Positions 45,177 to 55,021 of a stretch of 64,000 bases of DNA are shown in pieces (positions within the stretch are counted from its first letter, which is position 1; every line of letters starts with the position of its first letter). Source of the stretch: Rhizobium mayense (GTDB lineage Bacteria > Pseudomonadota > Alphaproteobacteria > Rhizobiales > Rhizobiaceae); assembly GCF_030272705.1 (NCBI RefSeq), contig NZ_JARFYM010000027.1, forward strand, positions 1 through 64,000, written 5' to 3'. A program made the translations under genes and the position numbers. The notes below the pieces were generated by a model. That model saw nothing but the letters and a program-made list of their open reading frames with translations. It was not told the origin of the DNA and made no database searches.

Positions 45177-45749
45177 ATGGGCAAGGGGCGCATCGAGGCC
45201 TTTTCCGATGGCGTGATCGCCATCATCATCACCATCATGGTACTGGAATTGAAAACGCCGCACGGCGACGGGCTGCAGGCGCTCGTGCCGCTGATCCCGA
45301 CGCTTCTTTCGTATGTTCTAAGCTTCGTCTATGTCGGCATCTACTGGAACAATCACCATCATATGTTCCAGGCGGTGAAGCATGTCAGGGGCGGCGTGCT
45401 TTGGGCCAATCTGCATCTGCTGTTCTGGCTGTCACTGATGCCCTTCGCCACCAGCTGGATGGACGAAAACAACTTCGCAATGACCCCAGTGATGGTATAT
45501 GGCTTCATCCTGCTGATGTGCGGTATTGCCTTTTACATCCTCAGTCTGATGCTGATCCGCGTGCATGGCAGGGATTCCGATTTTGCCCAAACGCTCGGTT
45601 CGGATCGTAAGGCCACACTTTCCGTCTGCCTTTACATCCTCTCGATCATACTTGCAGCCATCAACCCATTCATCTCCCTCGGCATCTATTTCATCGTTGC
45701 CTGCATATGGCTGGTGCCGGATCGACGATTCGAGCGGATGATGCAGTAG
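45177..45749 (+). CDS. TMEM175-family (DUF1211) potassium channel-like protein
   Basis: A 190-residue membrane protein with six predicted helices. The first carries the family signature RIEAFSDGVIAIIITIMVLEL, which forms the selectivity constriction in bacterial TMEM175 channels, followed by WNNHHHMFQAV and a long loop GRDSDFAQTLGSDR between helices 4 and 5. Bacterial TMEM175 proteins are tetrameric, weakly selective potassium channels. Potassium transport is inferred from the family. No partner gene; it is followed after 52 bp by the nitrilase gene. Confidence 0.9.
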   Translation: MGKGRIEAFSDGVIAIIITIMVLELKTPHGDGLQALVPLIPTLLSYVLSFVYVGIYWNNHHHMFQAVKHVRGGVLWANLHLLFWLSLMPFATSWMDENNFAMTPVMVYGFILLMCGIAFYILSLMLIRVHGRDSDFAQTLGSDRKATLSVCLYILSIILAAINPFISLGIYFIVACIWLVPDRRFERMMQ

Positions 45750-45801
45750 CGGATCGGGCTTCGCGCTATGGGCGACTCAGGAACCGTGTTAGTCCTCCGA
45801 T

Positions 45802-46572
45802 ATGCGTGTCGCGGCCTTTCAACGCCTGGCAATATTCGATGCTGTCGATAAGGTCGCGGATGTGCTTGCGCGCGACTTGGCATGGGCCGACGAGCAGGGC
45901 ATCGACCTCGCGCTTTTCCCTGAATGCTATCTTCAGGGACATAGCTACAAAGCGGCAATTGCCAGGCGGCGCGCACTGTCTCTTGATGATCCTGCCCTGG
46001 ATGCCTTAGTCGGCCGCTGCGTGTCGGGGAAGACGACCGCCATCATCGGCCTTTTCGAGCGGCGAGGGGAGTCGATCTACAACAGCGCGATCGTCGTGAG
46101 GGCGGGGCGGATAGATGGGGCCTATGCCAAGGCGCATCCGCTGGAAAGCGGCTGCACACCCGGCACTGATTTTCCAGTTTGGACGCTGGGCGATTGGCGC
46201 TTCGGCATCAATATCTGCGCCGATTTGAGATACCCGTATACCTCGACGCGTCTAGCCAGAAAGGGCGCTGGGTTGATCTGCAATCCCATCAATCTGATGC
46301 TGCGGCCTCACAAGGCGGAAAAGTGGCACAAGCCGGGCATATCGGGCCTGCAAATATGCGCCAAACATACCGGATGTTGGGTCATGGCATCAGACGTTGT
46401 CGGTAGCAATGATGATGGCTGGTTCAGCTACGGCAGCAGCGCGATCGTCGATCCGAACGGTGTTGTCGTGGCAAAGGCGAAGCCGCATAGCGAAGATGTC
46501 CTCGTCTTCGATTTGCCTGATCCACAGCCGGTACGCGGATTCGATCAAAAAACCCCAATGATCGCTACATAA
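45802..46572 (+). CDS. Carbon-nitrogen hydrolase (nitrilase superfamily)
   Basis: A 256-residue nitrilase-superfamily amidohydrolase. The catalytic triad is visible: glutamate in LFPECYLQG, lysine in YAKAHPLESG and cysteine in NICADLRYP. It hydrolyses an amide or carbamoyl compound; the substrate class cannot be deduced. Upstream is a weak ribosome binding site. The gene is not obviously in an operon with the channel gene before it or the exonuclease after it (28 bp gap, so cotranscription with the latter is possible). Confidence 0.9.
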   Translation: MRVAAFQRLAIFDAVDKVADVLARDLAWADEQGIDLALFPECYLQGHSYKAAIARRRALSLDDPALDALVGRCVSGKTTAIIGLFERRGESIYNSAIVVRAGRIDGAYAKAHPLESGCTPGTDFPVWTLGDWRFGINICADLRYPYTSTRLARKGAGLICNPINLMLRPHKAEKWHKPGISGLQICAKHTGCWVMASDVVGSNDDGWFSYGSSAIVDPNGVVVAKAKPHSEDVLVFDLPDPQPVRGFDQKTPMIAT

Positions 46573-46600
46573 TTGCACAAATCACGCTATCCTTTCCCCT

Positions 46601-47611
46601 ATGAGACCGGATCAACTGCTTTATCCCGCGCCTGAAGGGCTGTTCTGTCCGATCGGCGGCTTTTATATCGATCCCGTGCGGCCGGTGGAGCGGGCGTTGA
46701 TAACGCATGGGCATTCCGATCATGCCCGCGCCGGCCATCGTCAAGTACTCGCCACCCGCCAGACCCTGGATATCATGCGGATACGCTGTGGCGACGGCTT
46801 TGCCGGATCCGAACAAGCCGTCGGTTTCGCCGAGGTGTTGACGATCAACGGCGTGCGAGTACGGTTTCATCCGGCCGGGCACGTGCTCGGTTCGGCGCAG
46901 ATCGCGGTGGAAAAGGATGGGCTGCGCATAGTTGTATCGGGCGATTATAAGCGGCGGCCAGACCCGACCTGTGCGGCATACGTGCCGGTCGCCTGCGATG
47001 TCTTCATTACCGAGGCGACGTTCGGGCTGCCGGTGTTTCATCATCCCGATCCGATGGACGAAACGGAAAAACTGCTTGCGTCACTCGGGCAGTTTCCGGA
47101 GCGCACCCATCTCATCGGCGCATATGCGCTCGGCAAGGCGCAGCGCGTCATCCGGCTGCTGCGCGATACCGGCTATGACAAGCCGATTTATATTCATGGC
47201 GCGCTGGAGACATTGTGCGGCTATTATGCCGGGCAGGGCATTGCGCTGGGCGAGCTATTGCCGGCGACCATCGAAAGCCGGGATCAATCGATCTTCAAGG
47301 GCGCTGTCGTCGTCGGCCCACCCTCCGCTTTCCAAGACCGCTGGGCGCGGCGGTTCCATGATCCGTTGCCCGCCTTTGCATCGGGCTGGATGATGGTGCG
47401 CCAGCGCGCCAAGCAGCTCGGAGTCGAGCTGCCGCTGGTCATTTCGGATCATTGCGATTGGCCGGAACTGACGGAGACCATCTCCGAGTTGAAGCCGGGC
47501 GAAGTCTGGGTCACTCACGGGCGCGAAGAGGCCCTGGTGCGCTGGTGCGAATTGCAAGGCATCTCGGCCAAGCCGTTGCATCTGATCGGCTATGAAGACG
47601 AGGGTGACTGA
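46601..47611 (+). CDS. Ligase-associated MBL-fold DNA exonuclease
   Basis: A 336-residue metallo-beta-lactamase fold nuclease of the ligase-associated exonuclease family (TIGR04122-type), related to beta-CASP enzymes. The metal motif is ALITHGHSDHARAGHRQV, then FHPAGHVLGSAQIAVE, VSGDYKRRPDP and a C-terminal ISDHCDWPELTETI and VWVTHGREEALV. Its stop overlaps the ligase start by 1 nt (TGATG), so the two are translationally coupled and probably act in the same repair step, trimming ends before ligation. Confidence 0.93.
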   Translation: MRPDQLLYPAPEGLFCPIGGFYIDPVRPVERALITHGHSDHARAGHRQVLATRQTLDIMRIRCGDGFAGSEQAVGFAEVLTINGVRVRFHPAGHVLGSAQIAVEKDGLRIVVSGDYKRRPDPTCAAYVPVACDVFITEATFGLPVFHHPDPMDETEKLLASLGQFPERTHLIGAYALGKAQRVIRLLRDTGYDKPIYIHGALETLCGYYAGQGIALGELLPATIESRDQSIFKGAVVVGPPSAFQDRWARRFHDPLPAFASGWMMVRQRAKQLGVELPLVISDHCDWPELTETISELKPGEVWVTHGREEALVRWCELQGISAKPLHLIGYEDEGD

Positions 47612-49248
47612 TGAAAGCCTTCGCAGACCTCCTCGATCGCCTGGTGCTGACGCCGAGCCGCAATGGCAAGCTGAAGCTGCTCACCGACTATTTCCGTGAT
47701 ACGCCCGACCCGGATCGCGGATACGGTCTCGCCGCAATTGCCGGTACGCTGGAAGTCCGCAACGTCAAGCCGGCCATGCTGCGCGACCTCGTGCTGGAAC
47801 GCATGGACGAGGTGCTGTTTCGCTACTCTTACGACTATGTCGGCGATCTCGCCGAGACCATCTCGCTGGTCTGGGACAAGGAAAGCGATATCGTCCGGCC
47901 GGCCGGGGAGCAGCCGAAACTCGGCGACGTTGTGCGCCGGATGAATGCGCTTGGCCGCACCGAAGTCCGCAGCTTCGTTCGGGACCTGCTCGACCAGCTG
48001 GACACGTCAGGCCGTTTTGCTTTCCTGAAGCTCGCCACCGGCGCATTGCGCATCGGCGTGTCGGCGCGGCTTGCCAAGCAGGCTTTGGCGGAGTTGAGCG
48101 GCAAGGACGTAGCCGAGATCGAAACGCTATGGCATGGGCTGCAGCCACCCTATGAAAGCCTGTTCCAATGGCTGGAAGGCAGAAGCGACAAGCCTGTGCT
48201 GGCGACGCCGGCGATCTTTCATTCCGTCATGCTCGCCAATCCGGTCGAACCGGGTGATCTCGGCGGACTTGATCCCCTTGATTATGCCGCCGAGTGGAAA
48301 TGGGACGGCATCCGCGTCCAGCTTTCGCGAGCGGGTGCGACGAGCAAGCTTTATTCCCGCTCCGGTGACGATATTTCCGGCGCTTTCCCCGATATCGTCG
48401 AGGCCGTGAGTTTCGAGGGCGTCGTCGACGGCGAATTGCTGATCGGCGGCACGGCGCGCTCCAACAGCCCGACGCGTACCTTCTCCGATCTGCAGCAGCG
48501 GCTGAACCGCAAGACGGTGACGATGAAGATGCTGGACGAATATCCCGCCTTCATTCGTGCCTATGACCTGCTGTTCGATGGTGAAGAAGATGTGCGTGCC
48601 CGCGGCTTTGTGGACCGGCGCGCGCGGCTGGCGGAGATCATTGAGGCGGCACCTCGGGATCGTTTCGATCTCTCGCCGCTGGTCGATTTTACCTCCTGGG
48701 AGGAATTGGACCAATTGCGCTCCTCTCCGCCCGATCCGGTTATCGAAGGCGTCATGATCAAGCGCCGCGACAGCGCTTATCTTGCCGGCCGCGCCAAGGG
48801 GCCGTGGTTCAAATGGAAACGCAATCCGTACAATGTCGATGCGGTGCTGATGTATGCCCAGCGTGGCCATGGCAAACGTTCGAGCTATTATTCCGATTTC
48901 ACCTTCGGCGTCTGGTCGATGACGCCGGAGGGCGAGCAACTGGTGCCGGTCGGTAAAGCCTATTTCGGCTTCACGGATGCCGAACTTGAGGTGCTCGACA
49001 AGTTTGTGCGCAACAATACCATCGATCGTTTCGGCCCGGTGAGAGCGGTCAGGGCCGATCGCGACTTCGGCTTCGTTCTCGAGGTCGCCTTCGAAGGGAT
49101 CAACCGTTCGACACGGCACAAATCCGGTGTCGCCATGCGCTTTCCGCGAATTGCTCGTCTCCGGCCTGACAAGCCGCCCTATGAGGCGGATCGGCTGGAA
49201 AGTTTGGTGGCGCTAATTGACGCGAAGGCCCCCGCCGTTGATGAATAG
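47611..49248 (+). CDS. ATP-dependent DNA ligase (bacterial LigC/TIGR04120 type)
   Basis: A 545-residue ATP-dependent DNA ligase with an N-terminal DNA-binding domain (about 1-200), adenylation domain with the catalytic lysine in AEWKWDGIRVQL (about residue 231), VVDGELLIGG, RAYDLLFDGEED, EGVMIKRRDSAYLAGRAKGPWFKWKR, and an OB-fold C-terminus with LEVAFEGINRSTRHKSGVAMRFPR. It seals nicks or ends in a repair pathway distinct from NAD-dependent LigA. Related cassettes also contain an Lhr-type helicase and a phosphoesterase; neither follows here. Confidence 0.95.
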   Translation: MKAFADLLDRLVLTPSRNGKLKLLTDYFRDTPDPDRGYGLAAIAGTLEVRNVKPAMLRDLVLERMDEVLFRYSYDYVGDLAETISLVWDKESDIVRPAGEQPKLGDVVRRMNALGRTEVRSFVRDLLDQLDTSGRFAFLKLATGALRIGVSARLAKQALAELSGKDVAEIETLWHGLQPPYESLFQWLEGRSDKPVLATPAIFHSVMLANPVEPGDLGGLDPLDYAAEWKWDGIRVQLSRAGATSKLYSRSGDDISGAFPDIVEAVSFEGVVDGELLIGGTARSNSPTRTFSDLQQRLNRKTVTMKMLDEYPAFIRAYDLLFDGEEDVRARGFVDRRARLAEIIEAAPRDRFDLSPLVDFTSWEELDQLRSSPPDPVIEGVMIKRRDSAYLAGRAKGPWFKWKRNPYNVDAVLMYAQRGHGKRSSYYSDFTFGVWSMTPEGEQLVPVGKAYFGFTDAELEVLDKFVRNNTIDRFGPVRAVRADRDFGFVLEVAFEGINRSTRHKSGVAMRFPRIARLRPDKPPYEADRLESLVALIDAKAPAVDE

Positions 49249-49337
49249 GACAGGTTGATTCCTCACCACAATGTGAATTGGCCGCGCCTTTCAACCCGTG
49301 CAGATTTCGATTCGCCGGGCATATTTGGACAGAGCAT

Positions 49338-50345
49338 ATGACAACGTCTGAAGACAACGCATTTCGCCCCAGTCGCCGCACCGTTCTTGCCGGTCTTGCC
49401 GTAACACTTTTTGCTCCCAACATCGCTAAGGCTACCGAAACCAAGGTCCTTGATGCCAGCAAGGCGACCGAGACCAAGACCGAAGCCAAGGTTGTGGATC
49501 TCAAGGCCGCTAAAGCCGCGGATGCGCCGACCGATCCGCCGCTTTTGGCCGGTGATTATGCCAAAGAGCGCCACAAGTTTCGGACCGATCTGCTGAACAA
49601 GGGGCCGGCGCCCGACAAATATGAACCGCTGGTCGCCCCCTCCGGCGCCGATCAGATATTCTATCGCACCGGCTTGGGAGGTGAGCTGGAGCTCGTCGCC
49701 TGGGTGTCGCGCTATGAGCGCACGCCGAAGCCGAAGCCGGCGGTACTATTCCTGCACGGCGGCAACGCCATCGGTCAGGGTCATTGGCTGCTGATGAAGC
49801 CTTATATCGATGCAGGCTATATCGTCATGATCCCATCGATGCGTGGCGAAAACGGCCAGAAGGGCAATTTCTCCGGTTTCTACGACGAAGTGGCGGACGT
49901 ACTTGCCGCATCCAATCGCCTGCGCCATCTGCCGGGCGTCGATCCGCACCGTATGTTCCTTGCCGGCCACAGCGTCGGCGGCACGCTGGCGATGCTTGCG
50001 GCGATGTCGACCAAACGCTTCCGTGCGGCCGCTCCCATGTCAGGTAATCCGGATGCCTTCGCCTTCTTCCATCGTTATCCGGAGGATATCCGCTTCAACG
50101 CAAAGAACCCGCGCGAATTCCAGATGCGCTCGGCAATCTGCTATGCCCACAGCTTCAAATGCCCCTTGAGGGTGATGCACGCCAACCAAGAGGCCAATAT
50201 CGAACCCCGGTTGGCGCTGCTCTCCAAACGCGCCCTTGCCGGCGGGGTAAAGATGGAACTGGCGACGGTGCAGGGCAGCCACAATTCGGCGTTGCCGGGA
50301 GAGATCGAGCAGAGCATCCAGTTCTTCAGGAGCGTGGCGGCGTAA
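49338..50345 (+). CDS. Tat-exported alpha/beta hydrolase
   Basis: A 335-residue protein with a twin-arginine signal (PSRRTVLAGLAVTLFAPNIAKA), a charged linker rich in Lys/Ala/Glu/Thr (about 35-65) and an alpha/beta hydrolase domain. The oxyanion region is VLFLHGGNAIGQGHW, the nucleophile elbow GHSVGGTLAML and the catalytic histidine probably in QGSHNSALP; this resembles the dienelactone hydrolase/prolyl oligopeptidase clan. A periplasmic esterase or peptidase is likely, substrate unknown. The start at ATG 49338 lets the signal peptide begin correctly. It ends 4 bp from the convergent mutase gene. Confidence 0.87.
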   Translation: MTTSEDNAFRPSRRTVLAGLAVTLFAPNIAKATETKVLDASKATETKTEAKVVDLKAAKAADAPTDPPLLAGDYAKERHKFRTDLLNKGPAPDKYEPLVAPSGADQIFYRTGLGGELELVAWVSRYERTPKPKPAVLFLHGGNAIGQGHWLLMKPYIDAGYIVMIPSMRGENGQKGNFSGFYDEVADVLAASNRLRHLPGVDPHRMFLAGHSVGGTLAMLAAMSTKRFRAAAPMSGNPDAFAFFHRYPEDIRFNAKNPREFQMRSAICYAHSFKCPLRVMHANQEANIEPRLALLSKRALAGGVKMELATVQGSHNSALPGEIEQSIQFFRSVAA

Positions 50346-50349
50346 GAGT

Positions 50350-52482
50350 TTAGCGCATCAGCCGATCCATCAGCGCCGCCGCTGCTTCCGCGATCACCGT
50401 CCCCGGCGGAAAAATCGCATCGGCGCCGGCGGCTTCCAATGCGGCGAAATCCTGGGGCGGGATGACGCCGCCGACGGCAATGAGGATGCGGCCGGCGTGG
50501 CGGCGGGTGAGCGCCTCCTTCAGTTCCGGCACCAGCGTCAGATGGCCGGCGGCAAGCGATGAAGCGCCGATGATGTCGACGCCTTCGCGAACCGCAAGAT
50601 CGGCGACCTCTTCCGGCGTCTGGAACATCGCGCCGACGACGACATCGAAGCCTAGGTCGGCGAAGGCGGTGGCGATGACCTTCTGGCCGCGATCATGGCC
50701 GTCCTGCCCCATCTTGGCGACGAGGATGCGCGGCTTTTCGCCCTTTGCCTTGCGGAACGCTTCGACCTTGACGACGGCCCTGTTGAAGAGAGCATCGGCG
50801 GTGCCGACTTCCTTGCGATAGACGCCGGATATGGTTCGGATCTCCGCGACATGCCGGCCATAGGCTTTTTCCAACGCCAGCGAGATTTCGCCGACCGTGG
50901 CTCTGGCCCGCGCTGCCTTGACGGCAAAATCCAGCAGATTGCCGCTGCCGTTGCGCGCGGCCTCGGTCAGCGTCTCCAGCGCGGCCTCCACGGCTGCCGT
51001 CTCGCGCGTGCCCTTCAACTGCTGCAGCTTCGAGAGCTGCCGTGCGCGGACCTCGGAATTGTCCACCTTCAGCACGTCGACGTCGATGTCCTGTTCCGGT
51101 CGTGAGAAATTGACGCCGACAACGGTCTGGTGGCCGCTGTCGATACGCGCCTGCGTGCGGGCGGCCGCCTCTTCGATCCGCAGCTTCGGAATGCCCTTCT
51201 CGATTGCTTTCGCCATGCCGCCGAGCGCTTCGACTTCTTCGATATGGGTCAGCGCGCGGGCGGCCAAATCATGTGTCAGCCGCTCGACATAGGCTGAGCC
51301 GCCCCAGGGATCGATGATATCGGTCGTGCCGGATTCCTTCTGCAGCAGGATCTGCGTGTTGCGGGCGATACGGGCCGAATGGTCTGTCGGCAGTGCAAGC
51401 GCTTCGTCGAACGAATTGGTATGCAGGGACTGCGTATGGCCCTGAGTCGCCGCCATGGCTTCGACCATGGTGCGGATGATGTTGTTCATCGGGTCTTGTG
51501 CCGTCAACGACCAGCCCGACGTCTGGCTGTGGGTTCGCAGCGCCAGCGATTTCTGGTCCTTCGGCGCAAAGTTCTTCTGCATCAACGCGGCCCAGATCAG
51601 TCGGGCCGCACGCATTTTGGCGACTTCCATGAAGAAATTCATGCCGACCGCCCAGAAAAAGGAAAGGCGTGGCGCGAAGCTGTCGATATCGAGCCCGGCA
51701 GCTACTCCGGCGCGAGCATATTCGATTCCGTCGGCGATCGTATAGGCGAGTTCCAGATCCGCCGTCGCGCCAGCCTCTTGCATGTGATAGCCGGAAATCG
51801 AGATGGAGTTGAATTTTGGCATGCGCTGGCTGGTATAGCTGAAAATGTCCGAAACGATCCGCATCGAGGGCTGTGGCGGATAGATGTAGGTGTTGCGGAC
51901 CATGAACTCCTTGAGGATGTCGTTCTGGATCGTGCCGGAGAGCCGGTCCTCGGAAACGCCCTGTTCTTCGGCGGCGACGATATAAAGCGCCATCACCGGC
52001 AACACTGCACCGTTCATGGTCATCGACACGCTCATCTCGCCAAGCGGGATGCCATCGAAGAGCTGGCGCATATCGAGGATGGAATCGATAGCCACGCCCG
52101 CCATGCCGACATCACCGGCGACGCGCGGATGGTCGCTGTCATAGCCGCGGTGGGTGGCAAGATCGAAGGCGACGGAGAGACCCTTCTGGCCGGCCGCGAG
52201 ATTGCGGCGGTAGAAGGCATTCGATTCCTCGGCGGTGGAGAAACCCGCATATTGGCGGATGGTCCAGGGCTGCTGGACATACATGGTCGGGTAGGGGCCG
52301 CGCACAAACGGGGCCGCGCCGGGATAGGTGTCGAGGAAATTCAGACCGGCAAGATCGGCCGTGTCATAGACGCGCTTGACGGCGATACCCTCTGGGGTCT
52401 GCCACGAAGGTGCGCCGGTTTTGGGTTTGGACACCTTCGGCTTTTGCCAATCGAGGTTGGCGAAGTCGGGAATATAGGTCAC
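50350..52482 (-). CDS. mutB: Methylmalonyl-CoA mutase, large (B12-binding) subunit
   Basis: A 710-residue adenosylcobalamin mutase interconverting methylmalonyl-CoA and succinyl-CoA. The N-terminal TIM barrel has [33 protein letters not shown] and [13 protein letters not shown]; the C-terminal B12 domain carries [28 protein letters not shown] (with the DxHxxG cobalt-ligating histidine) and [16 protein letters not shown]. The start is a GTG preceded by GGAGG 10 nt upstream. It lies 82 bp after the small subunit gene; both act in propionate and branched-chain breakdown. Confidence 0.95.
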   Translation of the reverse strand: MTYIPDFANLDWQKPKVSKPKTGAPSWQTPEGIAVKRVYDTADLAGLNFLDTYPGAAPFVRGPYPTMYVQQPWTIRQYAGFSTAEESNAFYRRNLAAGQKGLSVAFDLATHRGYDSDHPRVAGDVGMAGVAIDSILDMRQLFDGIPLGEMSVSMTMNGAVLPVMALYIVAAEEQGVSEDRLSGTIQNDILKEFMVRNTYIYPPQPSMRIVSDIFSYTSQRMPKFNSISISGYHMQEAGATADLELAYTIADGIEYARAGVAAGLDIDSFAPRLSFFWAVGMNFFMEVAKMRAARLIWAALMQKNFAPKDQKSLALRTHSQTSGWSLTAQDPMNNIIRTMVEAMAATQGHTQSLHTNSFDEALALPTDHSARIARNTQILLQKESGTTDIIDPWGGSAYVERLTHDLAARALTHIEEVEALGGMAKAIEKGIPKLRIEEAAARTQARIDSGHQTVVGVNFSRPEQDIDVDVLKVDNSEVRARQLSKLQQLKGTRETAAVEAALETLTEAARNGSGNLLDFAVKAARARATVGEISLALEKAYGRHVAEIRTISGVYRKEVGTADALFNRAVVKVEAFRKAKGEKPRILVAKMGQDGHDRGQKVIATAFADLGFDVVVGAMFQTPEEVADLAVREGVDIIGASSLAAGHLTLVPELKEALTRRHAGRILIAVGGVIPPQDFAALEAAGADAIFPPGTVIAEAAAALMDRLMR

Positions 52483-52510
52483 CGGGCCGATACCTCCGCG
52501 TATGCCGGGC

Positions 52511-52540
52511 GTGCGTCGCCCCCCTCAGAGGGGTACGCAC
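52511..52540. repeat. Palindromic element between the mutase genes
   Basis: Nested stems, GTGCGT / ACGCAC outside and CCCCTC-AG-AGGGG inside, occupy the 82-bp gap between the two mutase genes. This is typical of rhizobial intergenic palindromes and may reduce or stabilise readthrough from the small to the large subunit gene. Confidence 0.55.
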
Positions 52541-52564
52541 TCTCCGCGAATATTGCTGCCACAG

Positions 52565-53911
52565 TCATACCTCTACCTCATCCAACCGCGCCGGCGTCAG
52601 CCCCATATGCTCCGCCACAGCCCCAAGCTCTCCCAAAACCGTCACCGGCCGCTCCGCCTTCGCAGCAAACAATGTCGTCCCCACAATCGGCTTTGCCGCA
52701 CGCTTCGCTCTTGCCTCGGCCACCATCGCCGCAAGCTGGCCACTGGCGATAACCTTAGCCAATCCGCCATCCCGCTCGATGCCGGTAAAAATCTCCCAGG
52801 CCTTTTCGGCCAGAGCCTCGGTCAGCGCCTCTATGCCACCCGTTCCGGCGGCCGGATCGGCGACGTGGTCGAGATGGCTTTCGGCAATCAGGATGGTCTG
52901 CGTATTGCGCGCCAGGCGTCGTGCCAGCGGATCGGCGATGCCATGGGCCAGCGTGTGCGGCAGCACCGAAATCTCATCCGCGCCGCCCGTGCCGGCGGCG
53001 AAGACGGCGATGGTGTTGCGCAGGATATTGGTTTCCGGGTCCAGCCGGGTGAGCATGCGATAGCTCGTCTCCATGAAGAGGTAGGCTGCGGGGGGATCGG
53101 AAATGCCGCAGGCTTCGGCGATGCGGGCAAAGATCATGCGTGCGGCGCGGGCTTTCGCCACTGTGATGAACTGGTTTTGATCGGCTGTGAGGCAGAGGCT
53201 CGTGACGCCGAGGACCGCGTCGGGGCCGGTGCCTGCCTGATCCAACATCTTCAGGTGCCCGACGAGAGCCGCGGCCATAACCGCCAGTTCCTGCGCCTCC
53301 GTTCCACCGGCATTGTGCACGGCGCGGCCATCCGCATTGAGGAGGGTGCCGGTAAATCCGGTAACATGCAGGCGCTGGAAGCTGTTCGTTATTCCGTTCG
53401 TGGTCAAGGTGAAGGTGTCGAGGCCGAAATGCAGCGTCTGACGATTGGAATCTTTGCCAAGCGCCATAGCAAATGCATCTGCAAAAGCCGGGGAGCAGCC
53501 TTCGAGGCGCAACGAGATGTTTTTGCCGGCAATTGCCGACGCCAGCCGTACCGCCAGCCCCTCCGTCGCGGCATCGACACCGACACCAAAGGCAGAGGAA
53601 CCGGTTTTCGAGATTAGGCTGACGCCGCTGCTTCCGTTGGCGAGATCCTCGCCGAGCTGAATGAAGGCACGTTCAATATCCGGATCATCCATACGCTGGC
53701 TGACGATCCAAGGCCGGTCGATGTGGCGGCGGGTGAACGGCGTGGCATCCGAGCGGCGGCCATAAAGTGGCTCGATCGCGATGCCGTCATCCGTTCGTGA
53801 TACCAGCGCTTCCTGGAGATCCTCGCCCTTCAGAGCCCTGTTCACCAGCTTGAGCCATGCCTCGCGACTTGCCGGAGCAAATATGTTCGGGTCCAGACTG
53901 TCGATATTCAT
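52565..53911 (-). CDS. mutA: Methylmalonyl-CoA mutase, small (non-catalytic) subunit
   Basis: A 448-residue subunit homologous to the mutase barrel but without a functional C-terminal B12 domain, forming a heterodimer with the large subunit. Segments include LVNRALKGEDLQEALVSRTDDGIAIEPLYGR, HIDRPWIVSQRMDDPD, NAGGTEAQELAVMAAALVGHLKML and NTQTILIAESHLDHVADPAAGTGGIEALTE. The start MNIDSLDPNIF is preceded by GGAGG in the minus-strand sequence. It is first of the two mutase genes and divergent from the L,D-transpeptidase genes. Confidence 0.92.
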   Translation of the reverse strand: MNIDSLDPNIFAPASREAWLKLVNRALKGEDLQEALVSRTDDGIAIEPLYGRRSDATPFTRRHIDRPWIVSQRMDDPDIERAFIQLGEDLANGSSGVSLISKTGSSAFGVGVDAATEGLAVRLASAIAGKNISLRLEGCSPAFADAFAMALGKDSNRQTLHFGLDTFTLTTNGITNSFQRLHVTGFTGTLLNADGRAVHNAGGTEAQELAVMAAALVGHLKMLDQAGTGPDAVLGVTSLCLTADQNQFITVAKARAARMIFARIAEACGISDPPAAYLFMETSYRMLTRLDPETNILRNTIAVFAAGTGGADEISVLPHTLAHGIADPLARRLARNTQTILIAESHLDHVADPAAGTGGIEALTEALAEKAWEIFTGIERDGGLAKVIASGQLAAMVAEARAKRAAKPIVGTTLFAAKAERPVTVLGELGAVAEHMGLTPARLDEVEV

Positions 53912-54066
53912 GCTATCCTCCGTCATCCAAAGGTCTAACCCAAGCCAGGGCAAGGGAAAACAGAAGTTTGGCTAATTGGCGCAATATCTTCGCATCCGAC
54001 ACCAGCCTCGCGCCAGCCGCGCCGGTCATCATGCGGCTGACCGATCCATATCCCAACTGGTTCCCG

Positions 54067-54873
54067 ATGATGGCCGATTTCCTGCCCATTTCCCGTCGCC
54101 TGCTTGCCGTTGCAGCCCTTGCTACGGTGTCGGCTTGCAGCATTATTCCCGATACAGGGGCGACCGATCCCGATCGGTTCGCGCAGGAAACTGCGCCTAT
54201 CTTTTATCAGCCTGAAGGCATCGATCCGCAAAAGGTAAAGCGCCTGCCGGTCCAGCCGGTGCCGCAAGCGCGCGATCTTTTCCGCACACAATTCAATCAG
54301 ACCTACGGCCTGCCGACCTCCAATCCCGTGCATCAGGCCATGTACGCGCAGAGGAGCGAAGACGATTTCACCCTGCCGGCCATCCCCTATACGCGCATGG
54401 ACCAGCGGTTCCTGCGTCAGGAAGTGGGTTATCAGACCAACGAAAGGCCCGGCACGATCGTCGTCGATACCAGAAGCCACTATCTCTATTTCGTCGAGCC
54501 GGACGGCAAGGCGATGCGTTATGGGGTCGGCCTTGGGGCGGCCGGTTATGCCTGGCATGGCAGAGGCGTCGTCCAGTGGAAGCAGAAATGGCCGCGATGG
54601 ACGCCGCCAGCGGAAATGGTGGCTCGCGAACCGGAGATCAAGCCGGTTTCGGCTGAGCGCGGCGGCATGAATCCCGGGCCGACCAATCCCCTTGGCGCCC
54701 GTGCGCTCTATATTTTCCAGAATGGCAGGGATACGCTCTATCGCATTCACGGCACACCCGACTGGCAGTCGATCGGTAAGGCTGCGTCATCCGGCTGCGT
54801 CCGCATGCTGAACCAGGATGTGATCGATCTTTACAATCGAGTGCCTGCAAAGACGGAAGTCGTAGTGCTATAA
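54067..54873 (+). CDS. L,D-transpeptidase, Sec lipoprotein
   Basis: A 268-residue YkuD-domain enzyme that makes 3-3 (mDap-mDap) cross-links in peptidoglycan or attaches proteins to it. The N-terminus ISRRLLAVAALATVSAC ends in a lipobox, predicting an outer- or inner-membrane lipoprotein. The catalytic domain (about 130-265) has IHGTPDWQSIGKAASSGCVRMLNQDVIDLYNRV with the catalytic cysteine in SSGCVR. ATG 54067 fits the signal peptide; an in-frame ATG at 54031 is the main alternative. It precedes a paralogue by 148 bp. Confidence 0.9.
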   Translation: MMADFLPISRRLLAVAALATVSACSIIPDTGATDPDRFAQETAPIFYQPEGIDPQKVKRLPVQPVPQARDLFRTQFNQTYGLPTSNPVHQAMYAQRSEDDFTLPAIPYTRMDQRFLRQEVGYQTNERPGTIVVDTRSHYLYFVEPDGKAMRYGVGLGAAGYAWHGRGVVQWKQKWPRWTPPAEMVAREPEIKPVSAERGGMNPGPTNPLGARALYIFQNGRDTLYRIHGTPDWQSIGKAASSGCVRMLNQDVIDLYNRVPAKTEVVVL

Positions 54874-55021
54874 TGTCCTGAAACAAATTTTCGTGATGTT
54901 GCATATGTGCGATAGCCGCGCCCGGCGACGCTCTTTAGTTTTATTCCAGTCTCTGTGAATCTCGCCGGGAGCCGAATCGGATAGTTTTGGGTTCCCTTCC
55001 AACAGGAATGATGCTGTCGAC

